A stretch of 64,000 bases of DNA from Endomychus coccineus (GCA_958510875.1 OY294068.1:177847411-177911410); one strand, 5' to 3'. Counted from the first letter of the stretch, positions 20,991 through 34,384 are shown. The notes: generated by a model not told the origin, from the letters alone. Numbers and translations: made by a program.

Positions 20991-21900
20991 TATTTTGGAG
21001 AAGCAGTCGTCTCATGGAACATTACTAGGTGGCCTCATTTCGAATGCCTTTTCCTCCAGAGGACCGGCTTTCGATGTACTATTTTCTGGTTCGCCTTGTT
21101 TTTCCTCATTATCCAAAAAAACTTATCTGAGCCCTGATAGCCCTGCTGTATGGTTGATTCATTTCCTTCAAAAGGTTAACAGTACATTTGTCCAGTCATA
21201 CCACAAGTCTGAGGTCCAAGGGTTACTCTTTCCTGGAGGATAGTAGGCGCAGGTTCCATTTCCAGACCATTCGAGATGGACTGGATTGAGAGGAGCCTAT
21301 TTCCGAGTACCCATAGCAAGGTCCTCCTCGATTTTGGTAGAGCTGAAGGCGCTTCCGCTAGAAGACAACCGCTTCCCTCAAGGTTTTATGTTGGTCTCTG
21401 TTTGTAGCAGCACCCTTTGGAATCTGCGCCCGCCGCTGTCACAAGAGGACACCTATTCCATAACCTGGTGGATTGGAATCGTTCAGGAAGAATCTCCTCC
21501 GTAAGGGCGAAGATTACATCCCCCCATGTCCTAGTACTCCATGACCACGTATACAGTTGGACCCTGTCTCAAGGTTTTCCCTCTGGACAGATGACCTGCA
21601 CTGCTTTCTTTATTGAATCTGACGCCATTTGCTCTTGGCTACTGACATCAGTCTCATAGAGCTTCGAGCGTTTGCACACGCGTTTATGATCCTTTGTAGT
21701 AGAACCAGAGGAACGAGTGCGTTTTTATGCACCCGTGTCCTTCAAACCACAAGTTTGGGCGTTATTCAGTGAATGAAAGCCAGGGATCCCCCGGTATGGG
21801 GCCTAGGACTCTTAAGCCGTGAGTTGGCATCACAACCACGGAGATCGATGCCATCGTAGTCTCTTATCAAGCTGCTTCACTTTCACGCTATGCTACTTTC
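20991..21900. other. GC-richer tract with short ORFs, probably a decayed mobile element, not identified
   Basis: GC content is visibly higher than in the flanks. Plus ORFs of 82, 72 and 80 codons (20995-21243, 21286-21504, 21417-21659) follow each other, which suggests one formerly long coding frame. I recognised no motif on either strand. Confidence 0.35.
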
Positions 21901-24088
21901 AGAAATCGTCTTATATTTCAAAGTTAGGAGCTGATTCAAAACTTTATTCCAATCCTCTAAACTACTTCTTCTAATAGAAAGAAATAGTGAATTTCGAATT
22001 TCCATTGTCTATACTGTAAAGATTCTTTTGAACAGTTTTTTTGATAATTCAACTAGGAATAAATTTATTCTAGGAAGATTAGGGCTACACAATTTCCATA
22101 AAACGTGATATTCATGATAATTATGATGACTTCAGAAAATTGAACTCATCCTATCACGACAGAATTACTAAGCAACGATATTTCAGTATTGTAACGTATT
22201 CATAAAAGCCCTCATTGAAATGAAAAGAACAAAAGGACGAACTTTGGAAAACATCAAGCATTTTTCAGCTGAAACTTGAAATTCATTTCAAGAAAGTCTG
22301 CAATCCCTGCTGGATTAACTTTTTCTCATTCTAATCAGGACAACTCAATTAAGCGCACAATGCAGATAACATAACTCTCTACAGTGATGAGTGCTTGAAA
22401 CTGTCCTTTGCCGTTTTATTAAAAAAAGTTTCCAGAAACCTTTGGCCGATATTTTCTTAATACGACACAAAGGACGTATTTAAACTAAACAGTCTAAATT
22501 GAAAAAAGTTATCCAAGTTTTGTGGGTGCAAACGCTGTGTTATTAAAATTTATATGTCTAGCCCGAAGACGAAGGATTACAATATCTCTTTTATCTCAAA
22601 GAGAGTTTCAATCTTGGACCGACTTCCATTTGTAATTGTAATTGAATGTAAAATCCAATCCTTCAAGAACTAGAAAAGAATCTGGAGCTGAGAAGAGACT
22701 GAAATAAATTACAAGTGCCAACCAAACATTGAAAAAGCTTGTATTGTTTCTTTCTTCCTGGTAGATTCCGCGGGAATTCAATGTCCTTCAAAACTGATGA
22801 AAGAATAGGAATTGTTAATATTGATGGGAGTGAAAATCACGACCAAGACGGAACTTATATGTTTCAGCTATAGCAGTATTTAACGTCGTTCACCTTAAGC
22901 ATGATAATATGACATCATAATTGGTTAATTTTACAACGAATTCACTTCAACAATTTCTCTAAGTAAGTGCTATCTATATTCATCAAATCATGTATATTTA
23001 ATTTTTTTACAGTTAGTGACACATTACAGACTTGCCAATATGAATTATCGTTTTATCAAATTGACTTGACAGTTCATATTATATTGGTTATGATTTTGAA
23101 TTCTAATAGAATTGAACTACAAAAGTTAAGGAACGGTTTTTCTCAGGACGGTAATTGGGCCTGTATTTGAGTCGTGTGTTGTGTAAAGTAGGGAAATGCC
23201 CAAGTCAGTGTCATTGAGTGTTCGACAATAAATTACTTAGAAAAATAACGTGAGAACAGGAGAGAGTCCCTTCGTAGTTCAACGTATTGCCAGTAGTAGG
23301 GAGGCCGGGGACAGTTATCACAATTTTAAGCAATTTTTCACTAAAAAAAATCTGAAACATTGTGTGCGTACTCAGTCCATCACTAGCATGATGAATGCTT
23401 TGGAAACGTCTCTTAAAATTCATGAGGCTCTACATGAATTTGATTTTTTCTAAAAATAGACACAAATGTGACAACTTGCCCCTTATGTCACGTTACTTGG
23501 AGCTGGTTATGACAAATGTAAATTGCTTGTCCATCAGTGTACGCATTATGGAACCAACCACCGCAGGATATGCATTTCACACAGTTTTCATTCGGCATAC
23601 TCTTGGAAAATGATTCAAGGCAGAAAAAGCGTAATCATTCTTCTTTTTTTTTTGTTTTTCTTCTTCAGGCGTTTATTACCCTCTCCCTATAATTATTAGT
23701 CTCCAACTGGGATGTCAGTGAGTATTGCACTTCCTCGTTTACGATGATTAACTATTTATTTTTCTTGTCGATGCCTTTGAATAAAGTCTCAGACTTTCCA
23801 GAGTTACTATTTTTCTAGTAAGATGCCTGCTAAACCATTGTAGCAGGGATTATTAGGGCTAGTTTGAACATGTTTGTTGGCGTTTTGGATACCAGACTCT
23901 GACGTGAATTCTTGCGTTTTTTCCAGTAAAAGAACATGTTTTGTTTTGTTCTCTTGAATGGTACTGTTTATTCCCTGAGTATCATTTGTCTGGCTTGTAG
24001 TTTCTTATTTGCTATCATATTAAAGCAATGCCAATAACGATGGATTTAGTGGAAGATTTTCTGTCTTTTTTTTAGTAGTTGTACTTTC
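21901..24088. other. No recognisable gene
   Basis: AT-rich with short ORFs only (22967-23170, 23211-23613), none with a domain that I recognise. Confidence 0.4.
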
Positions 24089-24123
24089 GACTGGCAGATC
24101 AATCACTGATTGATCTACCAGTC
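24089..24123. repeat. 35-bp near-perfect palindrome
   Basis: GACTGGCAGATCAATCA, a central C, then TGATTGATCTACCAGTC. The two 17-base halves pair except at one position (C opposite A, 24095 and 24117). Could form a hairpin or cruciform. No coding context. Confidence 0.7.
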
Positions 24124-25899
24124 AACAGCGCCACTACTGATTAATAATTAGACAATTTGCTATAAGCTCAGATTTCGCAAACAAATCACATGAATCAACA
24201 CCTGACCATACAAAATCAGATTGTTAACCACATTCCACATATTTTGCATGTGAAACAATAAGGACCCAAATTAGATGCTTTAGAGATAGCTGAAATGTCT
24301 AACATGTTAAAGAGAACGATAACAAAAAATAAATACAATCATGAATGCACCTATTAAAATCTCTATGCAATTGACAAATAATCCGTATGTTTGTAGTTCA
24401 GCGACATGTAACTGTGAGATGGAGATACTCCCACGAAGTGAAAGAAGAAGAGAATATTTCGAATTATCACTTCCCTCTAACTAACTGCTCGATAATTAAT
24501 AATTTTCTTATATAAAACTAAATACTTAAACTACTTCTTCTTACTTTACTTACACTAAATCAGTGAAAATCAACTTTCAATAGTTATTTTATTTATCTTT
24601 TATTTAAAATTCGCTCTTTGTGCTGGCTATGTCCAATTTCAACAATGATCGTAAGCACTGACAAAAAATTTCTATTCGTTATTCGATTGTTGCAATTTAG
24701 TTTCGTGATTCCTGGAGTCTAGAGGATGAAGAATATTTTGAACACGCAGTATGCAAGATGTATTGTGAAAATCATCAAATATTGTCAACTTGAATTCGAT
24801 TTAATATTATTTGGCATTTATTGATTAGTCACATCATGCCCACTCACCTCACCAACCACTGACTCCGTCCGCTAAATATAGAACTGAATATGAAATACAT
24901 AATTATGAAATTTTTCAAAGCCACCCTCGAAGAGACCACTTCCATAAAAAACTTTGCAACTCAGGATTCTGAATCCAATGTCACTTAACATGAGAGCTGA
25001 AGCTCTTACCTGAACTTTATGCACTAGCGTTTGATGGGTTTTCCTCTTTTGCCACGTTCATAACCAGATGCATTAAATTTTAATAAGCTATATGATGGGG
25101 TCCAATAGCTCGTTGTGAAAGCTGGAAAGCGTATCTAAAACCTCTAGAATATTCAAACACTTTATAAATGTAGAATATACCAGCGTCCCACTCAAATTTG
25201 TCAATTCGAAAAGAGTCTTTCCACTTTTCATAAAATGAAATGTAACCGTTCAAATTCCCTTGGAAATCCATTAAGCTACACGAAGTGAGTCAAAGCTAGT
25301 TAATCTTGATCAAGAACGAGAGAGCTGCTTTTTGGAATACGAGAATATATCATTCGATCTCAAAGTTGTTCCTCCATTCATCAAATACAAATATGAAATA
25401 ACTAAAGATGAGCAAATGTAATTTGGAAGCAGCTTCGTTAATTGTTAAAGCGTTAGATTTTTGAAATTTTAACTCAATTTGAAAATAATCGTCACAGTTA
25501 ATTATCGAATTAGAGTAGTCTGGAATATATTGTAATTTGTGTGTATATAACTGACTTCAATGATTCTATAAGTCGAGGATTCTAAGTAGGGTAGGATGAG
25601 TAGCGATGGTAAACCAACACAATTCGAGCAGGAATCAAACGCTTATTGAAGCCTAAATAAATCACCTACATCTTGCATAAGTTTCATGTTCCTCTTCATA
25701 AACATGAATATGTTGAAGTTTTCATCGGCGAGAGATGATTCATCACTCGGCAAAATATCTTTCCTTCTGATAAAAGACTTTTTCCAACACGCCTTCAGAA
25801 TCTATATATTCTATGATTAAAAACTAGGTTGTAAATATATTTTGTATCAGTTTTCGACCAACTGGAAACTGTTAAGTTACTTTTTTGAAGCAATTGATT
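24124..25899. other. No recognisable gene
   Basis: AT-rich; nothing seen beyond short ORFs without domains. Confidence 0.4.
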
Positions 25900-26685
25900 A
25901 TCTCGATCCACGCCTTATTGTTGAATACAGCTTTCATATGACGATCTGTGTTCCGGTTTCTCTGATTACATAGCGATAGTTACGCCCCTCGCGTTTATCA
26001 CGTTCATCGTTCCAAGTGACACTATTTGCGGAACAGTTAGTTTGACAAAACCATTATTATTAATTGATAAAATCTTGTTACAGAATGTATAGTTTACTAA
26101 CACGCTCAGAATGGCCAAACTTGTAGAATATACTATTCCACTGCAGCACTGGACAAAATATCTGTGTTATATTTTATAAACAGATTTATAAAAACTGATT
26201 CACCTAGGAAGACAGCATCAATAAGCGAGTCTTCTGATGTCACGGTGAGCCAGATATTCAGTGAATTCAGAGCTTTTTTCAGACCTTTAGAGTTCTTTCC
26301 AGATTGAAACTAAGTGACTACTGAAAAAACCGTATCATTACATACTTCGTCATTATTGCTACTTCCGCTACCTCTATCCTTCTCGTTGTCCTCACGTTCT
26401 CTCATCTCGCTTCCGAGCATCTTTTATTTCCGATTCCATACACTACCTCATTCCTGCTATCTTATAATCATATTTTTGAATCCATATCAGCCGAAACTTC
26501 GGGTCATAGAGAGTAGAATATAGATAAGAGTGAAGATATGTTATTGTGTCAGTCTCGATTCAATTGAAATAATAAGTTATCTTGGTTCACGCCTTGTTAG
26601 ATAGCAGCGTTCATTTGACGACCTTTATTCAGGTTGCTATTATCATTGATTTCCCCGCCTTGTGGTTATTTTGCTTAATAGTTTC
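25900..26685. repeat. Pair of related about 100-bp segments (25905-26010 and 26577-26680)
   Basis: Both start TATCTYGRTYCACGCCTT, continue with CAGC or CAGCG, TTCAT.TGACGA and later a GATT..CCCC stretch. Similarity is moderate, so old dispersed copies. Between them lies AT-rich sequence with a 69-codon plus ORF (26314-26523) lacking any domain. Confidence 0.45.
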
Positions 26686-26789
26686 AGGTGAATTGGCTTA
26701 GTTAAGGATTTACTGAAGTTTCAGTACTATTTTGTGGAATTATTAGAAGGTTTGCACTGTTTGCAGAAAGCATGTTCAACAAAGCAAAA

Positions 26790-27265
26790 TATGTAATCCA
26801 AAAATTACTAGAGACAGAGCACCGTGCCTACTGGCAGGGAACTGCCCCGTATGTCGCACTCCAAGTGACTAATAGGAAATCTCCAGCAGCAACAAGTGGG
26901 AAATCTACTGACGTTTAGCAGACAAAAAGTACAGAACTTTGTTGCATTCCTGAGCGGACACGCCTCATCCAACAATCATCTCTGCACGATGGATCTGGTA
27001 GATCAGCCCACATGCAGGGGTTGCGTCGTGGAAGAAGAGACAATCATACATGTGCTGTCAGTGAACGGCATACGCAGTTAGTTGTCGAATATACCTCGGA
27101 TACGATAGGACTACACCCGAGGAAATCAGAAGTATCCATCAAGCTACTGAATTCCATAGAATATGTGAGGGCACAATAGGACACTAACGATCGCAGTACA
27201 GCGGAGCTCCTCTAGAAAGGAGAACCAACCTCACGGGAAGATGTTTTAGTTGGTAAGAATCTGGC
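26790..27265 (+). pseudogene. RNase H-type LINE ORF2 C-terminus with zinc knuckle
   Basis: ORF 26896-27081 reads LLTFSRQKVQNFVAFLSGHA, HLCTMDL and QPTCRGCVVEEETIIHVL. This is the C-terminal block of I/R1-type ORF2: a ls..l..fLtGH..ln.HL segment followed by a C-X2-C-X8-H zinc knuckle whose final cysteine is lost. Sequence upstream (26790-26895) may belong to the same element. Truncated at both ends. Confidence 0.7.
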
Positions 27266-27980
27266 ACACTCGGGGGTGTGGTCCCCGAGGCGTCAAAGCC
27301 AAAGTTTCCCTCATCTACGCAAGAAGTCTACTAACACATTTGTAGTGGCATATTCTACACTCGCGAACCCTAGCCCTCGCATTAGGCCCGGGACTACAAA
27401 CTTCAACTCGTGTGGAATATGTCATTCCAAACCTATGGAAGAATATACTACATATTAACTGGGCCAGGGTGATTATTTCGTACTTGTTAGTAAGAAGTTT
27501 GAACTGCCTTTTATTTATACGAGAACTATTTCGTGCCAGTTTGGTATATCACATGAAGATCGTCAAGCGCTAGCGCCATTCTGTCAAGTGTTGAGAAGTT
27601 TCATTTCTCCTCTTCAAAACGACACAGAGTTGCATTGAATTAATTACTCTGTGGTGACTTTAAAGTAAGGTTGAATGTATTAATGATTTGAACAGTTCGG
27701 CTAACATCAGAATATAATAATACAGTATAAGACACATATGTTGTCAATTTGAACTTACAACAACATATTGTTGCAATATATTTCCTGTTCCAGGATGTGA
27801 GTTATATAAATAGGCAGAATTGTAGGATTTAGAAAAGTTAAGTATGGACTGGAGGAGTTATAGGGCCATGTTTCATGATAATAAACGAAGCTCAAACGGT
27901 AATTGTTGATGGCTAACTCTATTACAATATGTTGAGAATTTTTCCATGGTCTCAATTGAATAGTATGCATCTTATTCTTC
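27266..27980. other. No recognisable gene
   Basis: 27266-27460 is GC-richer and may be the LINE 3' untranslated part. Short ORFs (27276-27458 plus, 27755-27970 minus) carry no recognisable domain. Confidence 0.35.
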
Positions 27981-27984
27981 CAAC

Positions 27985-28265
27985 CATATGGCGCCCTGTC
28001 TCATATGGCACGGAAAACTTTCGATTTGTAATAGTTCCTTTGGCCGCGTCATTCCTAAAAATTCAGTGACGTGCAAGATCATCCGATCTAACCCCTTCGA
28101 CACTTTATTGTCGGGTTTCCTAAAGGACAAAGTTCATTCAAATAATCATCAGGCAATTTATGATCTGAAGCAAAGCATTCTTCAAGTTATTGATTGATTG
28201 TAACCGCAAAGGTATCATATCAGCCAGGAGTATTGTGATACCTATAATACTTTGATAAGCCTCGA
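27985..28265 (+). pseudogene. IS630/mariner-type transposase C-terminus, decayed
   Basis: The ORF 27988-28197 contains FGRVIPKNSVTC, a damaged form of the W-PPRSPDLTPCDFFLWG block, then SGFLKDKVHSNNHQAIYDLK and QSILQVID. This is the last part of the DDE/D domain of insect IS630/mariner transposases, including the residues around the third acidic position, which is not preserved here. It belongs to the same broad group as the element at 16.7-17.6 kb, but to a part deleted there. Confidence 0.7.
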
Positions 28266-28966
28266 AGCTGTTCGACTTCAGATCCTGCAAGAACTATTCG
28301 ACAATAAAAATATCACCCTTCAGGCAGCATGGAGTTACCCGAGATTGACAGATCTTCAATTATCAGAAAATACATACTCATGGGGAATTGAAAATGTATT
28401 ATCTCGCGCTAATGAACACTCTTCATCAAATAATAATAATAGGGAAGCACTTTAGCTCAGACAAATATTATTCATGGATAACATGGTTTGCGACTAGTCC
28501 AATCGATTGTACATTCATGTCCACTAATTCTCTGTGCTACCCTGTTACTCTGGTAGTTCGTAATTATTTTTAGTGAAGCTGTTCCCTTTAGTTCTCCCTC
28601 GTGGCCGCCATGAACACCATGCAAACGTGTATTGGGACTGAATTGCATCTTCAGTCTATTCTCATTAGATAATGACGACCAAATCCCAAAGGTGGTTTGT
28701 ATTTATCGATTATAAATTGCAATGTGCTATATATTTGTACGCAAGTGGCACACTTGAGAATTAAGATATGCAAACAGCTGGCACAGAATAACCCTTGTCA
28801 GCAAGTGCCTCGGATCGAAGAAAACAAGAGTAAGGAGTTTGAGGACTCGTGTTCCAACAATATTCTATTTGTATTATATCACATTGTTCTTGTTCTCACA
28901 AGAACAAAATACTAAAAATGAATATTTGCTTTGTTTACAGTAGAATATAAGCTTGATACTATCGAA
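28266..28966. other. No recognisable gene
   Basis: Short ORFs at 28252-28573 and 28697-28915 without domains. Confidence 0.4.
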
Positions 28967-30195
28967 TCAGAACTGAAAATATAAAAATTCCTTAAAGGTG
29001 TAAAAAAAAGGTGCAGTTAAAAAAGTTTCAATAACCCTTGGAAAATTGTCGAGTATGAGCTCTCTAATCAGTAGTGGTAGTTTATTGGAAAAAGTTGGAC
29101 CCCAGTAATTACCGCTATTTCTGCTACGTTTTATGCGGTCATATTTATTATGTAAATTATATTTCGTTTCAATGTTGACACAGTGTATATCACATCGAGT
29201 AGAATATCCGTTAATATTTGTTTCAACATAAATATCAGACAATATTGAATGCTAATGCAAGGGAGAGACATAACTTTTAGTTTCTTATATATGCTTACAG
29301 TCTTGTCGGTAAGGCAGGATTCTCATAATCTCAGTTCTTCACGTTGAATTTCGAAAACATAAGACATATTTGCTGAGTGACCCCAGTAAGTCGAGTCTGT
29401 ATCAACCCTTGATGCATATAAGATTGATTTGCCTTCAGGAACTTGTAACAGTGAATCATTATGTAGATTAAAAAGAGTACAGGTCCAAGTATTGAGCCTT
29501 GAAGTACCTCGAATCAAAGACAATGATGTTTCAGAAAATCTATAACTGTTCAGTTCAGACATCAGAATATCAGTAGAAACACAATCAAATGCTTCTGTGA
29601 GGTCACAGAAGATGGAGCCGGAATGCCCACCCTTATCAAATGCTCCACAAATTGCTTCCGTCAGTTTCAAAAGAGCAGAAGTTGTGGATTTGCTACTTCG
29701 AAACCCAAATCGTGCTCCTGTGAAAATATTATTATCCTCTTAGGAATTTATAATTTGACAGACCAAAGGTTTTCGAAATATCTTTCCAATTATTGGTATA
29801 ATAGATATAAGTATAAAGTTACTTAACTCATTTTTTGAACCTTTTTTACATATCGGTAGTTCTTTGGATAATTTCAAAGATTTGGAAATGTGCCAGTGTC
29901 AATGCAAGCGTTAAAAAGTGAAAGGATACACTAAGTATTGAGAAATACACTCCATGATTTTCGAATTTAAGTTCTAAATATCGCGACAATTGGATGTATT
30001 CAATTCAGAGATCCAATCTGAATTGAATGTTCAGATGGAAATACCACTGAATTTTTTTCATACTTGCTAGATCCGAACCAATTTTAGTGAAGTATTCATT
30101 TAATTTATCAGGAGTTAATTTCGTTTCATTATTGTGTGGAGAAATGACATCTCCTAAGTATTTGTTGAGAGAAAAAATAATGTCTGTCATACTTC
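28967..30195 (-). pseudogene. Jockey/CR1-like LINE, RT and C-terminus, decayed
   Basis: Minus strand in order: KLTPDKLNEYFTKIGSDLAS (pre-RT), NFILISIIPIIGKIF and QII (RT block 1), GFRSSKSTTSALLKLTEAI, SIFCDLTEAFDCVSTDIL (motif A with its aspartate), MSELNSYRFSETSL, then after a large deletion the C-terminal part (NLHNKYDRIKRS, NYWGPTFSNKLPLLIREL, APFFYTFKEFL). It lacks motifs B and C and carries frameshifts. Distinct from LINE-A in motif A and C-terminus. Confidence 0.85.
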
Positions 30196-30655
30196 AGTCA
30201 GATGATCTACTGAAATAGAGGTTATCGGATTATTAAAGTTAACTCGTATGGAACAGTATAACTAAAGTTTACTGTATCGTATTTTAACTATTGTCTATAT
30301 CGATAAGTGAATTACTCCATAACATATTTAAGCACCTGAACGTATTTTGCGGCAAGAGCGTAACCTATTATAAGCTATCCCATGTTGACCGTAAATATCG
30401 CCTGCATACCCTTGTTTCGAAATTAATTCACTATTTTCATACTTCAAACCAGAACATGGCAAATTGGCCTCAATAGCAACGTCTTGTTAAGGGAAACCGT
30501 AAATGATCTCACTTTCAAACGAATTTCGTGAGAAATTGAGATACTTGTAGATAAAATATAATAGACGGGGACCTCATCTCTCAAACTAGCAAACAATCTT
30601 TGAGTCGTGCTTCTATTCCTGAAAGCTAAGAATAGCTCTGTGATATAAAATTTAT
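30196..30655. other. No recognisable gene
   Basis: Short ORFs on both strands without domains. Confidence 0.4.
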
Positions 30656-30659
30656 GTTT

Positions 30660-31250
30660 GATGGATTCCACGAGTCCAGATTATTGAACAATCTCTACTT
30701 CGACGTTTCGACAATCATTATAGGTTATATTATCAGGAAAGATTAGAACTGTTTGGGGAACTTGCGCCGTTGGTTCTGTAACTATATTATTTTTTGTATC
30801 TCCACCGAACGGGAGAAAAATGTATAATGTCTAGAGCTGTTTGAGAAACTTACGATTGTTGGTCCCATCACGATATTTTTTTATATAATTATAGGCATCA
30901 GGAAATACCTCACTAGTCGAAGATTCCCATGACTAATTAGTTCTGGTAGAAAGAAGTTCAGCAGGTCTGGAGCCAACTCAGTTGATAATTAGCATTGGAT
31001 GACTATATGTGGACCTGATTTCCAGAGGAGGGGATATCATGATGATCAATAACAAACTCAAATTCATCGAGTTCTGATCTGATGGTGTTGCGAAGTTTTA
31101 TAAAGCGATCAATCTCTTTTACATGAGCAGCATCGGTTCCCCCTATTTCACCAATATAGATGTCACCACAAGAATGTGCTGTACTGGCTGATAACTTCCC
31201 TATCCCGTCCACAGTTTCGCAGATGATGGTATCCTGCAAACCGCTTCTAG
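30660..31250 (-). pseudogene. Penelope-like element of another family: GIY-YIG remnant and terminal motif
   Basis: The 78-codon minus ORF (31003-31239) reads AHSCGDIYIGEIGGTDAAHV and KEIDRFIKLRNTIRSELDEF, then FVIDHHD. This is a GIY-YIG nuclease of the CGxIYIGETGRT..RxKEH type found in PLEs, with the conserved arginine and histidine positions changed. Downstream on the same strand, about 30742-30700, comes CTGATAA, an imperfect hairpin and GTCGAAACGTCG, the PLE terminal motif with one altered hammerhead core base. The order nuclease then motif is as in the other PLE copies. Confidence 0.7.
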
Positions 31251-31805
31251 AGCCTCTATATTATCTAATGAAGCCAGGGTGGAGAGACAGAAACAAGTGG
31301 ATGCAATTAATAAAGATCTGGCAACAATTTTGAAATAGAGAGATAATGTAGTAGAGTTTAATGCAACCAAAACTCAAGCTTGCACGTTCTGTAGGAAGGA
31401 GGACCCACTATCCATAATCTGATATTATAGGGTACAACTATTCCTACATCCATGCTCGATATCACCATCAACAGCACCCTCTCATGAGACGATTATGTGA
31501 CGTGAAAACGGCTTCAAAACTTGGTTTACCAGTTTGTGCCAAGAGCTATTCTACATAACAGCAGCTCCTCATTATCTGCAAACCGCAGATTCAACCTATC
31601 CTGGAGTAGTGTTCACATGTTTGGAGTTCTATTCCCAAACATGCGCTCAGATTCTAATTATAAGAGAGCTATTCGTATAATTAACGAATTCATTGACCTC
31701 TCTGGAACATCGTCGAAAGGTTCTGATGAACATCTACCATGGAAATATCTGTTGAAAAGTAGAGATCCCTTTTCCTGAGATATTTGTATGGTCGCTGTTC
31801 ATCAA
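31251..31805 (+). pseudogene. LINE-A RT thumb and C-terminal region
   Basis: Plus strand: QVDAINKDLATILK, VEFNATKTQACTF, then (with frame changes) a TAPSHETI segment and LTSLEHRRKVLMNIYHGN. These match the LINE-A copies at 50.6 and 55.9 kb residue by residue (FNATKTQA is the diagnostic block). Broken by stops. Confidence 0.8.
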
Positions 31806-32985
31806 AAAAAGCATATGTAATTAATTACCAAACAATATACCGATTCATGATTTGCCATTCGAAAACCCCAGCTCCTAATTTAACTTACCCTGAAATATAA
31901 GGAACAGAAGACAGCCAGGAGTGATTGAAGATCAGTGTCTATCAAGTTCTATTAATTTAACACTATGAAAATCATCAATTGTCGTGAGTGAATACAACAA
32001 AAGATGAATATTCCCAACATATGAATGAAAATGGAGGAGCTGAATCTAACCAATGTAATATGGTGAGGACTAATTCTCAAATGAATTCTAACACACAAAT
32101 GCACTCACATACCATAATTGGACATCTGCTTCATCCTATTGACTTTATCAGAGCGCCTGTATAACAGCACACAATGTAATCATTACAATACTTACCAAAT
32201 CTTTTCATTCATTATTATTATTGACACTATCAGATTACCTGGATAATGAACACAATGCAATTCTTACTGTACTTGACTAACCTTTACGTTAGTAATAAAA
32301 ACTATATCGGATAGTCTGATCTTGTCTGATTAAGTGTTCTCGTGCTCTATCTGGATATGGTTCACAATCATAACAGGTATACTGTCTTTAATAAAATCCA
32401 ATACGCTTGCCTCGAATAATCACTAGACTTCACTAAGATGTTCAGTAGTTCTACATACGTAGTAAAAACCCTGTATCATCCAAGGGTTCAATTTTCTGGA
32501 TGTACAGTATTGTACTCATGGAAATGAGTAGAATACATAGCAATTGTTTAAACAAAATGAGACTGACCTACATTCCTGACCAATGAACCTAAGACCTGAG
32601 ACAATCATTTGAAGTTTGGTGAACAAGTTAACTAGAAGTAATAATACTGAGATAACTACCTCTAGAGCATAGGTTTTTACCCATATTAGTTTTTAATATC
32701 CAGGTCCCCTTTTAAAACCATAATTTGTACGGTATCAATTCACAGCATGTACAAAATGGAGGTTATGCTCCCTTACGGTAACATCCATCATCCATTGAAC
32801 AACGGGAGGAAATTTCTAAAATGTGGTTTCTAAATATTATTCGGCAACCGATTCAGCGGAAGTGAACACATTATCAATCTGTCCCGATGTTCGGAGCTCG
32901 TCACAGAACAACCTAAGCTATAGACGGCGGAATAGAACTCTTATCTAGACAGTACGTGTCACAGATGTCGTTAGGTCGTTAGGTT
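31806..32985. other. No recognisable gene; weak tandem similarity at 32140-32290
   Basis: Two stretches (about 32165 and 32245) share ACACAATGYAAT, TTAC and ACTT order, suggesting an old duplication of about 85 bp. Otherwise AT-rich without ORFs. Confidence 0.3.
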
Positions 32986-32989
32986 CAAT

Positions 32990-33145
32990 CTACACGTTAC
33001 AATTCATTGCCTAGTAACTACAAACTTTTAAGCGAAAACTCAATGCCGATCTCCCTTTCCAAAATTTCAACGTTGGCTCAAGATGTTCTTCGAACATTTC
33101 AGGTTTTCTCTTTGTGTGGTTAAAATTGACGAAGAAAAAAGTATC
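32990..33145 (+). pseudogene. LINE-A 3' end fragment
   Basis: Contains AAGATGTTCTTCGAACATTT and a GTGTGGTTAAA block followed by an A-rich stretch, matching the LINE-A 3' ends at 11.9 and 58.3 kb. Confidence 0.6.
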
Positions 33146-33977
33146 AAATCTTATCATCGTTCTTATTATTTTTGAGCCTTGAATCTTAGAAACAGATTTT
33201 ATTTCAAAATTTCGAATTCGTTCGATCTATAGGAACGAATCATTCGGTCCCACATTGGGTTACGCACGCACAATGTAGAAAAATCTCACCAAGATTATAA
33301 TACCTACTTTCCCCACATCAGGTATCGAGAGTGAAGTAAAAAACAGCTTGATAGAAACCATCTGCTTAGATTGAAACATGTATATTGCAATACTGATACG
33401 ATATAATGAATTCCGCTGAAAATTAGAATCATTCTTGCCTCGAGAGGATAATTCCTTCATACTCTAATATTTATGAGCACTCCAATTAGTTAGATCTACA
33501 ATTCAGAACATGGCTGATGGAACGTTGACAAATCCTTGGAGATTCATATTGACATTAAGTCCCAGCCAACATTATCGCACATAGATAAACCACAGAATAA
33601 GCTTACACATCTATCTCATAGTTGTTAAGTGATTGAAAATTTTTAGAATCGAGTCAATGGAATGCAACTGTATTATTAGCTATATAGTTTTCTGGTACTG
33701 AATTGATAATTGAGATGAATGACATTCCCGTAAATTGAATGCTAAATAATATCCTATTTTATTAATACGTATCTCACAGGAAGATCTTGTGACAATAACC
33801 TGTTAATGTTCTATAGACAATATTTGTCAAAATGCATCTGATTCGATAGAGAATGATAGCTGAGAGCTAGTGATACATTGAGATATCAGAATTTGATTGT
33901 TTCTGTTGATACAGATTCTTGAAATTGTACAAACATGTTGTTTTACAGAATGTTATAGCAGTGACTGAACGGTCCTG
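33146..33977. other. No recognisable gene
   Basis: A 66-codon minus ORF (33260-33460) has no known domain. Confidence 0.4.
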
Positions 33978-34004
33978 GAAGGTGCTGAAAATCGGAGCAC
34001 CTTC
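33978..34004. repeat. Small perfect hairpin (9-bp stem, 9-base loop)
   Basis: GAAGGTGCT, loop, AGCACCTTC. GC-richer than its surroundings. No U-run follows, and no gene context suggests a role. Confidence 0.55.
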
Positions 34005-34384
34005 TGTCAATTTTCGATGGTTTGTTGCTTCAAATTCTTGTTGTGTTTAATGCTCCTTGTATTTGACGACTTATTGGCAACTGATCGTTTCATTCTTAGT
34101 ACCTATTAGTCTAGCACTGAAATGACCAATATCTCTTATTTGAATTCTACGAAATGAATTGTGCAATGAGTTAGTAAATTTAAGTTGATAGAAAAAAGAA
34201 ATCAATGCGGAAACAATCGGAAGGCGTAGAAAACGCAACTTTGTTCGTGAGTTTCGTAGCTTGTGTAATTAGGGTGAACATTTTTCGACAGTTCTAGCAA
34301 CCATTCGAATGGTTGTCATATGGAACAATTTCACCCAATAATGTCAACATTACACTGAATGCATAATTGCAATCAGTGCAATTA

